Part shown: piece after piece, positions 22,889 to 34,800 of the stretch
Position numbering within the stretch: the first letter of the stretch is position 1
Layout of the letters: every line of letters begins with the position of its first letter
Assembly (NCBI GenBank): GCA_963576565.1
Contig: OY755038.1
Span: forward strand, 174,389,287 to 174,453,286
Direction: 5' to 3'
DNA: 64,000 nucleotides
Source of the DNA: Aspidapion aeneum
Lineage: Eukaryota > Arthropoda > Insecta > Coleoptera > Brentidae
Program-made: the position numbers and the translations under genes
The notes under the pieces: model-generated
Database searches by the model: none
What the model saw: only the letters and a program-made list of their open reading frames with translations
What the model was told of the DNA's origin: nothing

Positions 22889-25800
22889 CGAAGCAACAAC
22901 ATCAATCAAAATCCACGAAGGAACCAAGCCAATCCTCATAAGAAGAGACGTCAGCCAGGGTGACACAATATCCCCTAAACTATTTAACCAGGCCCTAGAT
23001 GATTTTTTTAAAGAAGATTTTATAAACTTAGATTGGGAAGAAATAGGCATCACAGTAAACGGACAATACTTGAACCACCTAAGATATGCTGATGCCTAAT
23101 AACAGATAAGAAAGAAGAACTGATAAAAATGCTGGAGGAATTGGATACAGCAGCTAAAAATATAGGCTTGAGTATGAACTGCACTAAAACTAAAGTCATA
23201 ACAAACATAGATGAGAATTTCACGATCAGAATAAACCAAGAGAAAATAAAAAAAGTATATATATATATATATATATATACCTGGGACAAATTATTAAACT
23301 AAAAAAGTAAAACCAAACGGCTAAAATAAAGAGACGAGTAAGATTGGCCTGGGCAACATTCGATAAATTAAACTATTAAAAAATCAAAAATATCCTCAGC
23401 ACCTCAAAAAGAAAGTGCATAACCAATGTATCCTGTATTCCTGTACTTTCCTATGGATCCCAGACCTGGAAACTTACAAAATCAACCATGGACAAGGTAA
23501 CAAAAGCCCAAAGATCAATGGAAAGGCAAATGTTACATGTGAAGCTAAGAGATAGAAAAAGAAATGAATAGATAAAAATTAAACAAAAGTAAGAGATGTA
23601 AGAGGAGAAGTAGAAAGATTAAAATGGAAATTTGCCAGCCATAATATCAGACAGAAAGACGATCGATGGAACAAGTGTATTGCAACCTGGAGACCTTGGG
23701 AAAATAAAAGAAGTAGGGGAAGACCCCAAATCAGATGGGCGGACGATTTGAAGAGACATTCAGGAGCTAGATGGATGAACTTGGAGACAGACAGAGAAGA
23801 ATGGAAGATATTTGGGGAGGCCTATGTCCAAAGATGGATCGAAAAAGGCTGGATAGATAGATAGAATATGAAAATAATCTTTTGGAATCTTGTCTAGGGT
23901 AGGCAACGCATTTCCGCCTACATTGTGTTTTATAAACTTTCTACTAAATATAGTTCTCATATTACTTCTAAATTCTATTCTTCCTTTTTTTTAAGCTTGT
24001 GAAACTTTTTGTCACCCACTGCAAAGATAAACAATACAGGGTTAAATTAATTGGAAGATCAGTGTTTACCATAGGTAGTAAAATTGGACTTACCTAAAAT
24101 AAGTATATCTTTGTGTATGGAAATATATTCGTCAGATGCGCCATACAAGAAAATCGCATCTGGATTATGATTTAAAATCGTAATTGCTCTGTTTAATTTA
24201 GCGTTCGAAACTTTAATATCCGGATCTGCAATCACAGCCCCAACATTTGAGCATTGCTTTATTGTCTGTAGACAATCATTTTTCACGGCAACTGTCGTTT
24301 CTTCCGTAAACTAAAAGAGTAAGGCCAGATTTATTAATGGAGGGTATCCCAAAAAAAGCCCTTGGTTAATATTGTGAAGAGTTTTTATGCACTCAGCCCA
24401 GGTTACGTACGAACCCAAAAGTTAAGCCTGGACGTTTATTCTTGACTGTCCGTGACATGAGGTAAGGTGAGCGCGCACACCGGTGGAAAGCGTTCCAAGT
24501 TGACCCTTGAAAGTGGGCTTTTTCCTCACCTCACCTCACTAGCAGTCAAGAGTAAACGTCCTGGGCAAGCTAGACTCCGCGATATAATCAGAGGATAGAG
24601 TTACCGATATAGCGACTGGCTAAGTGTCTTGAAAAGGGACAGTGCCAAAATCGACGAGAGAGACAGAGAGGATAAAGTTTTATAGTTCAGGCCCTACATC
24701 TGAGCTATAAGCGATATACTGTGTTTAATGAGAGAAGCAACACACTACTTGGTATAATAGAGCAAAAAATTTAAAAAGGCTCTTCGCTTTCGGTCTAGAA
24801 GCAAATCATATTACTTTTTGGCAACGCACAATTTCCTTCTTATTCGACCCCGGTGAATCGGAATATCTCTGTGGCCAACTCGAAATATCGAAAGAGACCG
24901 AGAAAATCCCTCCCAAACCCCCAAAAATATGTTTTTTTTTTCAGTTTTATTCAGTTTTTTCGAAAACTAACTTTTTTGTGATCGAGAACTCCGAAAAAAA
25001 TATATAACACATTCTGGAAGACCTGTGTCAAGGAAGTACATATTCAGACAACAGAAATTAATGGTTGGCAAATGATGTCAAAGCTAGAAACATCACAGTA
25101 CAATGTCTAGCAGACAACATGCTGGAATTAGTCAAAGAAAGGAAGACAGCAGAATAAATTCTAGATATAGACATCACGTTATGTTAAAAAAGCTGACTTC
25201 TTTGAAGTTTGAAGAAGAATTAATGAGTAAATTTCTAACACAGGAGCTAAAATAGAAAATAATGAGATAGTGTCTAAGTTGTTAGCAGCAATGCCTGATT
25301 CATACCTAGCAGTGACAAAAGCGATAGATGTAATATTTTCCCAAACTAAAGTAAATGTCACACTTGACTTTGTAAGAATAAGTTACTCTTACAACAATCC
25401 AGAAAAGAAAGCAGATGCCGAAGAAAGTAGTGCTTTTGCTGGTCGCTTTAAGAAATATTGAAATAACAATTCAAGAAATAGCTAAGAAAAATATAATTGA
25501 AAACCAAGTCCGTTCAGATACAGATGTCATGAATATGGAGTCAAAGATCACATGAGAGTCGACTGCTCTAAGTTAAAGAAACAAAACAAAGCTAATGTAG
25601 CTTAAGAAGAAAATGAAAAGAGTTAGGTTTCTTAATAGAGTTGAAACAACATAAAACAAGTGTAATGGCATGCAAAGTTAGATAGTGGTTTCACAAAAAA
25701 GCTTTATGAAAATGTATACATGATAACATTAAAAAGTGTGGCAACGGGGCTTGAACATAGAAGAATGTCTTGCAAGTTTCGGACTCCAGGTGTTTGTGAC

Positions 25801-28800
25801 TTGTGTTTGAAAAGGAAACAAACAAGACAACCTTTTAAATCAATATATCATGAAAGAAAAACCAAGAGAATCGTAGAATGTGTTTCATGTGACATATAGG
25901 ACCGATAAATCCTGCCCCGTACGATGATAAAAGGTATATTTTAACATTTATCGACCATTACTCATATTTTGCTATCTGCTTCCTGAAAAAAATTTAAGGT
26001 GAACTTTAGAAAGTACGCAGCAAAAGTGACAGCAAAATTTGGATGTAAAATTGAATGTTTCAGATGTCATAACGGACGTTAGTATCTCTGTCGCTACAGA
26101 ACTAAAAACCCTATGTCAACAAAAAGGAATCATAATTCAGTACACAATAGCTCTGAACCCAGAGCAGAACGGAGTAGCTGAGTGCTGTAATCGAACAATT
26201 CTAGACAAATATAGCTGTCGGATTTTTGATTCAGAATTAAACAAAAGCATGACGGGTGAAGCTAAGAGAACAGCCGTTTACCTAACCAAAAGAATCTACA
26301 CTGAAAAAAAAACGATTTTATTATTAACAAATATTTGGTAAACCTGATTTTTGTTGTGCTCATTAAAAAATATTAAAAGCAAATATCATTAATTATTGGT
26401 AACAAACCTTTTTTAAAGTGTTTAGTTATAAATAATATATCATTTGCTTCTTTAATAATTTGATGTTTTTGTAAATATTAATTGCCTCATATTAACCATA
26501 ACCAAAACACTCTTTCTTTTAAGGTAACAGAACGTCTTTGCTATTAATACTTAAAATTTCCTAAATATAAATAAACTCTTAATATTGGCAAATATTTCTT
26601 TGTGTTTATTACAACAAACATTTTTTTGTATAATGTTATGGCGTGATTTTGTTATTATAACGGTCTGAATTGGTTTCTATTAATTACTTCGTAAAGTTCA
26701 AACAAATTTGGTTATTATTAACAAGCGATATTATCGAGCAATATAACTTTGTACCGTCTCGGCCACAGAACACCAGTCTCGGCTCGGGCCTTGTCGCGCG
26801 AGATCGTGACGTTTCGGTTGACATTTTGTAGGGGCGAGCGGGGCTAGTTGAGCCACTTTTTACATAAATGTAAATAAAAGCATTGCTATATTACTTACAG
26901 TTTTACAGTTATAATATGTTTAAGGCAAATATTGGTTTTTAAAACTATGCATTCAAACTTAAAAAACACTTTTTTCTAGCACCCTTGCAAGCGGTCCAAC
27001 TAACCCCACCCACGGAGTAAGTTGGGCCATACGATGGGGCAAGTTCGGCATGGTTGAATAATTAGGAACTGTATATATATGCAACATAAAATAACAGGAA
27101 ATTCTTTATTTCTATTGATAATAATAAAATACTAAACTTTAAACTTCTTAAAAAACAAACAATATAAAGTAACCTAATTCTTGCTCTAGTCTGATTCGGA
27201 ATTACGGTTTTAGCAAACATAAGTAAACCCTGCATCAGCACATGTTTCATGGGCCCAAAACTTCTAAGTTAAACATTGTACCCATTTTTCTTTTGGTTTG
27301 CTGTTTGAGAATGGTTCCATGCAGACTAGACAAAATGTTTGACAAAATGTCATCTTTCAGTGTCCTTTTCTGAGTAGTTTTTCTATGCTTCTTTTCCTTG
27401 AAGACATTTTTGGTTACAGATTTTTCTTTTTTTTACTTTTTTCACGTTCCAACTCTTCTTTAACCGGAGTTTCAGTTAGTATAGCTGTTGACCATTTTCT
27501 TCGGTTGATATTCTTGGTCTTTCTTTCGCCAGCTTTCGGAAAAGCACGAATTTTTAAAATTTCCCCAGGTCGATTGGTAATAATAGATCACACAATTTTA
27601 AGTCACCGGGTGTTTGCCTCAAATTTGAGTTGATGGGTCTGTGTGATGTCATAAATAAATAAATGGCGGCTTTTTTACTGCTTTTTCACAATTTTTGGCT
27701 TATAACTTCTGCCAATAACTTAGTTTTACAGAAAAACTAATCGTTTTTTGTTTGCAAGAGAACACCAATCAAGATACCGCGTGAACAAGTCCACATCTAG
27801 GGGGCCTAATTTCCATAAGAGGGTAAAAAACAGATAGAATATAGCATATATTAATAAGAGACCGCAATATGCCCGATTCCAGTCGAAAGCGTTTCAGCGT
27901 TGCCAAAGGTAACTTTGATAAATAACTACAGGCGCAAGTCGTCGCAGTCTTCAAGAGGCGGACAATCTAAAACATTTGTTTAGGGCGAGAATTATTACAT
28001 GACGTGATTTTTAGTCCATCATGCGTACGCATGCTGATTTTAACCTTAAAATAAAAAAAAATGTTTTTAGAAAATGTATGGGGTTAGCTGGGCCGGCACA
28101 CCTACATACAAAATTGAGAGAGTCGGCAATCATGTTTGCGTAAATATTAGCATCGCTATAATTTCATTAAACTCTATCTAAATATGTAAAGTTAACTATA
28201 AAAAACCGAATGGGGGCATGCAGGTGTAATAAAACAATCTGTAAAATGTTTTCCGAAATAACAAAAAGTTACTTACGTGGTCCAAAAAAAAATGCCTCTG
28301 TAGTGAAATAGCGCGTATCAAAATAGCGCGTATCAAAATAGCGCGTATCAAAATAGCGCGTATCAAAATAGCGCGCTCATTTGAGCGCGTGTTCAAAATA
28401 GCGCGTATCAAAATAGCGCGTGATCAAAATAGCGCGTATCACAACGGCGCTTGATCAAAATAGCGCGTGTTCAAAATAACGCGTATCAAAATAGCGCGTA
28501 TCAAAACAGCGCGTATCAAAATGGCGCGTGTTCAAAATAGCGCGTATCGAAATAGCGCGTATCAAAATAGAGCGTATCAAAATAGCGCGTGTTTAAAATA
28601 GCGTGTGTTCAAAATAGCGCGTCTTAAAATAGCGCATCTAAAAATACCGCGTTTTGAAAGATCGCCATTACAAACGTCGCTGTTACAAAATAGTTCGATT
28701 TCTAACATATTAAAAAAAAAACTTTCCTGACTTTTTTCCCGGGATCCTATAGGGTGTAACCCGACCGAACTGAACCGAACCGATTCAAACCGCACCGAAC

Positions 28801-31800
28801 TGAAATGAACCGAACCAAACCGAAACATTTTTTCAAAAAATTATTTCCCTAAATTAGCTTCCCGATCCTTATTTTGGTAGGTTTCTATTCTGACCTGTGA
28901 CTTGGTGACATTTTTTTTTGGTGGAAAAAGGTCAGGGAGTTACTTGAAAAAATGTTTGGGTTTGGTTCGATTCGGTTCCGTCCGGTTCGGTTCGGTTTGG
29001 TTACACACCCTCTAGGATCCCGAAAAAGAAGCCAGGGAAGTTTTTTTTTTTTAAATATGTTAGAAAGAGACCCCTTAGTCGAACTATATGAGTTGTGTTA
29101 AGTATAGCAAGCCATCGGTTTATTTAACGATTAAGTAAGTATAACTTATCTGACCTTGCTCAAACTGTTTAGGTGAATATACCTAAGCAGACCTGATAAG
29201 CGCTATTTTTTACACGCGCTATTTTGATACGCGTTATTCTGATCACGCGCTATTTTGATACGCGCTATTTTGAACACGCGCTATTTGAATAAGCGCTATT
29301 TTGAACGCGCGCTATTCTGAAAACTCGCTGTTTTGAAAAGCGCTGTTTTGATACGCGCTATTTTGATACGCGCTATTTCGTTACAGAGCCAATAAAAATA
29401 GGTCAAAATCTGTTCCTTGGAGATACACACATCACAGATTCTCACTGCGGACTCATCATGGCGCTGGCAGCTGACGTCTAATTGTCGAGTTAATAGGGGT
29501 TTCTCAACGTGCCCCTATGCCCAACGAGCCCCGCTCTCCCCTACGTGTAACCCGCGGTCTAGACCGAACCGACCGGACGCCCTACGTAGCATTGTATTAC
29601 AGACAGTCGCGTCGCAGACACACATAGAGTAATGTCTCTGTAGACACTGTGCCCAAAAATCAAGGGGACGCCATGTTTTGAGAAGAACATTGACCAAACA
29701 CACAGACCTAAATACGCGGGTATTTTTATGGCATCATAATGGTGTTTTGGTTGCAAGAGTCGAAGTGAACAAAAACTCATCAGGAGTAACGTTTTAAAGG
29801 TAAATATTTAAACGTAGAAATATAGCTTCAAGAAAAAAAAACGTATTCATTGTATAAACTTTTTGTTCTGTGGAAACTGATTGCTTATAAACAAACAGTA
29901 AATAGGATTGATTTTTAATTAACTGATTTATGTGCTAATTGACGACAAGTATCCACAGGCGTAGGCTTTATTTGTTTTTAATATAAAATTCATATTCTTT
30001 TTTTTTGTTTCAGATTTCCGCTTAAAAATGGAAACAATCTGGCTTTGGTCGTCCACAATAACATAATAAGTGTTATTTATTATTTTTTTTAGAATGCTTT
30101 ATATTTGTATTTTGTGATTTTAATAATTTTAAATTAGGTAGGGATTCGTGGGTAGAGGACAGACCAAAAAGAAACTAAGGTACCTTTGGCAACGTTTCGG
30201 ATTTAATTAATCCTTTTTCAAGCCCTAAAAACAATGAACAGGTTCTATAGTTTTATTTTATTCATATGTTCAACCTAGGATTATTCTCTATTATCTATCT
30301 ATAGTCCAAAGTAAACTTACTCAGATAGAAATGTTTCTTGGGTCCATAAGTACAGCGAACAGGGGTGAGTGTTGATCGAAGAACATTTTACTTTAAAATT
30401 TTATAAACAAATCAATTGTTATTATTATAAAAATATAAGGTTAAAATTTACTACCATCTAAATGACAATAATCTTTAACCTGTCGAATCTAACAAAACAT
30501 AAAAATAAAAATAAACAAAATACTACACTTATGGTACCAATAAACATGTAAGGTTAAAACTATCATTCATAAAATCCTTTTGCTAAAAAAACAAAAATTT
30601 AAACTACCCACGAATACCTACTTGATTCTATAATAGGACACAAAATACACACAAATAATTTTAAATTTGATGTCTTTGAATTAATTATTAAAGATTTTTA
30701 AGCAAAGAGTCTTTAGTATGAAAATGTGAAGTTTAAACCTTTTAACTTAAAGCAAACATTTAATTCTCTGCACAGTGGCATATATAGAAAAAAATTCGGG
30801 GGGGGGGGAGACGGTTTCGGGGGGGGGGGGCGAGACCTCATGAGGCAGTATTTTAGGCTATTTTATGTTTATATTCATAAAATATGTGGAAAATATCTAA
30901 AAAACTTTAAGGGGGCCCAGGCCCCCCTTATATACGCCACTGGTTCTGTATTAAATTTACAAATATATAAAATTTATTTTCTTTTTCAGGTCAGCACTGA
31001 CTTGAAGGTGGAGGAAGTAATTGAACAAAGGAGAAACATTTTTAAAAAACACGGGCTACCCATGCGGCCTTTCATAGTCCACCACTCGTCCCCGAACTTA
31101 TAGTGAGGTAAAATCAGTTTATGTCAGATTTGACAAAATTTTGTGTGCATCTCACATGGAACAAACGTGTGTATATTTCAATAACCAACCTTTCCAAAAA
31201 AAACAAAGATTACCAGCCACTATAAAAAAATTTGACTCCACTTTTATAATAAAATACAAATAAATATTTTTCATCAAAACAACTTGCTTTTTATTATTAT
31301 TAAAATTCTCTTATTATTCTATACCTTATTCATTTCTATAGGGTTAATGGGAAAAAAGACACCAATTTTGATCACACAACTTTATTTCTTTTCGACGATC
31401 CATTTTCGTCTTCCTAAGGCTAAAGTGTGTAGCCTGAGGAAGACGAAGAAATACAGGTGTGTGATCAAAAGTGGTGTCCTCATTTTCATTAACCCTATAT
31501 AAATATACAGGGTATTCATTTTGAAACTTCCCAACCAAGATTTCTCGAAAATTATTTTTTTTTTGAGAAAAAGTCAAAACATGTCAATTAATTTATTAAG
31601 GACACATTTTGGCTATCTTATAGTTTTTGTAGTAAACACCCCCTTTGAAAAATAAGTGAATATGTCAAAAACAAACTGATAGATTTTCAAAATTTCTACA
31701 CCTTTGTAAAGATATTTAAGAAACCTTCAAAAAAAAGTCTCAATTGAACCACTTTCCATATTCAAAATATAGGGGTAAAATGTACCCCTCAAAGGGGGTG

Positions 31801-34800
31801 TGTACTACAAAAATTTTAAGATAGCCAGAATGTGTCGTCCTTAATAAATTAATTGACGTGTTTTTGCTTTTTTTTTAAAAAATCAATTTCGAGAAATCTG
31901 GGGTGGGCAGTTTTAAAATGAACACCCTGTATATTAAACAGAACGTGAAACCTACAAATACCTTATTAATGCAAAATAACTAAATATAATTACAGCTACT
32001 AATTATATAATAACCCATAATTAATTAATTTAATATTAAAAAAGAATGATCCTTATAATAATTATACAGTATATTAATAATTAAACTCACATATATTTTT
32101 AAATACCAACAATATATTAGTGCTTAATGTAGCTTTTTTTTTAAATATTACCAGACGATTTTGTTTTTATTAACAAATATTTGTTACAATTGTTGAAATT
32201 TCTGAATTGTTACCTGCAAACAAATATCTAATAAGCCAAATATGGGCAACGCATTTGGTAACAGTTACAAACTGTTTGTTATTGTTACAAAATTCTTCTC
32301 TCAGTGTAGGGTACTACCAGAATGTCCTGCAGAAATTTGGTTTGGAGAATAGGCGAATATGTATAAAATTAAACTTTTTGGTTGCACAGCACATATAACA
32401 AAAGAGGACAGAAAATCAAAACTAGATCCTACAGCTGAAAATCTAATCATGGTAGGCTACTCTGATAATAGGTATAGACTCCGGACGGCTAAAGAACAGA
32501 AAACTGTACTTGCGAGGAACGTAGTTTTTAAAGAAATAAAAGAGAACTCAGTAAAAGTACATATTGACAGCGAGACAAAAACAGAAGGATAAAACAAGAG
32601 AACAGAGATAGAAAAAGTAGTTTTGAAGTGAAAAAGAGATATGAAACAGAAAATTTAGTAAGTAAGAAAACAATAAAAATTCCAGAAAGACCAAAAGACT
32701 ATGAATTAAATATTGATGACCTGAATTTAATGGCAGCATTGTCATCTGGTCATTTGATGATGATGGTTGAAAAAAAGCTATAAATAAAGAACTGAAATCA
32801 CTGGACGAGAATGAGACATGGAAATTAGTGAAAAAGCCGAGTAAAGAAACAGAGGTGACTTTTATAAATGTACGCCTAAGTCCCTCTGGATCCGATAGAG
32901 GTCCCTGGAACGTTTTTATAGATCTTTTTTACGTTTTTTATACCTTCTGCAAAACTTGCGACGTTTAATAAACGTTCCAGTGATGTTCGGAAAAGTTCAA
33001 AAGCGTTTCAAGGCCGTATAAAAAAACGTTTCAAGGACGTCTAAAAAACGTTTTAGAGGACGTTTAAAAAACGTTCCGAAGACGTTTAAAAACATTCAGG
33101 GGACGTTTAAAAAACGTTCATGGGACGTTTTAAAAATGTTTCAGGGATGTTTTGAATACGTTTTAAAAATGTTCCAGAGACATTTTAAAAACATTCCAGG
33201 GATGTTTTAAAAACGTTCCAGCGGCCCTACACAAAGTTTAGGCCTCGGCCCCATTGGTATGGGCCCCTACATATTGGGCCCTTATGTATTGGGCCATTTC
33301 ATATTGGGTCCTCTTAAAACTAAACTCCAATCCGAGTATGGTAGAAAAGTTTTAAATTTGTATTTTTATTATTATCAGCCTATGTAGATAATGATGATGA
33401 TGCTGGTAGGAGAAATGTAAAGAACATTAAAAGTACATTTCGGAAAGTTCTACAAACGTACTTTTTGGGACGTTTTAAAAATGTACTTTTTGGGACGTTT
33501 TAAAAACGTACTTTTCGGGACGTTTTAAAAGCGTAGTTTTGGGGACGTTTTAAAAACCTACTTTTTGGCATGTTTTAAAAACGTACTTTTTAGGTACGCC
33601 AAAGTTATGGCCCTAACAGATCTTGTTACGAAAAAACTCAAATTTTTCGTTAACTTTTGTTTTATTCATAAATATTTAAAAATAAAGGGAACTCCTTGCG
33701 ACATCTAGTGCAGAGTCAGTGAACTTATAATAAGTGCTTGATTAATGAATTTGTCTTATTACAGTATTCATATTATCAGGGTTTTTAGTATGTTTAAGTA
33801 GTGTGTAGATGTCTTTTGGGCGTTTATAAATTCGTTTTATTTATAAATAGATCGAGTAACTTTTCATCCTTTTCTGAGTTTAAAAACAAAGATAGCCAGA
33901 TTGTTTATACATATTGAGTACAGTCCAGAGTGATTATGCAATGTGACATATTCAGCTGTTATTAATACTTGTTAAATTTGGTTTTATTTTTGTTTTCTTT
34001 TTTTTTCTTTTTTTTTACGGGATGAATACCTAATTATTTTAAATTTTAGTAAAATAATCTAAAAAAGAAACTGTCAGTTGTTTTGTGCAAAATAAATGTG
34101 GCCTGTTTATTGATTTTTCTTCCAGAAAGGGATTTTTAATTTGGAGAGATATGATTGGTTAAAGATTTTGTTGCCAGGCTACTTTGTAAAATTTTGGAAA
34201 AATCTCGCCCCTTTTTTAATTTGGCTGTTGTCGAGAAAGGTACCGTAAAATTATGTTATAACATAACCTCAATAATTTTCAAACCATGTGGGAAATTTTG
34301 AATAATTAGTCTTTTTTTTAATAAAATCTAAAGAAATATGCTGTAGGCAACTCTACATATTTGTTGCTTTTATATTTAAAAATGTTATAGCCTAATCTGT
34401 TTTTTTTATTCATACTTTTTTTAGACCGAAATTGTTATAGGATTTCCACTTTGCCGCTATTCTTTCTTTTTTAACAATTTTCTTTAAAAAATTATTTTTC
34501 CATACCGCAGTTGGTATTAGGATATGATTCTTTAATGGCATAATCTTTTTAACAATTTTCTTTGAAAAATGATTTTTCCTTACCGCAGCTGGTATTAGGA
34601 TATAATTCTTTAATGGCATAACCTAAATTCAACTAAATAAATCTAATATAGATTTCTATTAGTAATAATATTTTGGCTATATTTTATTTGCTTATAGGGT
34701 CACCACATCTATGTAATGTGTGCCAATAAATAAATTTATTTTATGGATATTTAAATTCCAGATTATGATAGACTAGTCGTTAGTTTGCTTGTTGTTCGAT

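Larger units (their letters stand above)
26831..29541 (-). mobile_element. Pogo/Tigger-like element, deleted, with foldback element B inside
   Basis: The ends GGGGCGAGCGGGGCTAGTTG (26831) and, reverse complemented, GGGGAGAGCGGGGCTCGTTG (ending 29541) are flanked by TA at 26829-26830 and 29542-29543. On the minus strand near 27180-27340 the frame reads CLVCMEPFSNSKPKEKWVQC, then WAHETCADAGFTYVC. This is the PHD-like zinc motif at the C-terminus of insect Tigger/jerky-type pogo transposases. Most of the DDE domain is not seen, so it is a deletion derivative. Confidence 0.75.
26299..32306. mobile_element. 6-kb CACTG-ended DNA element inserted in copia
   Basis: The ends CACTGAAAAAAAAACGATTT (26299) and, reverse complemented, CACTGAGAGAAGAATTTTG (ending 32306) are flanked by TA on both sides (26297-26298, 32307-32308). 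Both ends also have AACAAATATTTG-like words within 50-100 bp. The copia homology stops at one junction and resumes at the other, an independent sign of the borders. CACTG ends with a 2-bp duplication fit animal CACTA/EnSpm-like elements; a mariner-like element is the alternative. No transposase was recognised inside. Confidence 0.6.

Noticed and set aside
28304..28660. CRISPR-like regular repeats
   Set aside because: The units are 15 bp head to tail with no unique spacers, in a eukaryotic setting; they are the terminal minisatellite of foldback element B.
28770..29005. Interstitial telomere repeat
   Set aside because: The pentamer is ACCGA/TCGGT in inverted blocks, not TTAGG or TCAGG, and is confined to foldback cores.
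30780..30835. Functional G-quadruplex promoter
   Set aside because: The G runs belong to a MITE with another copy at 41400; there is no adjacent gene start.
31284..31577. ORFs of 72 and 77 codons
   Set aside because: They run through a hairpin MITE and the start of the next MITE; no protein signal.
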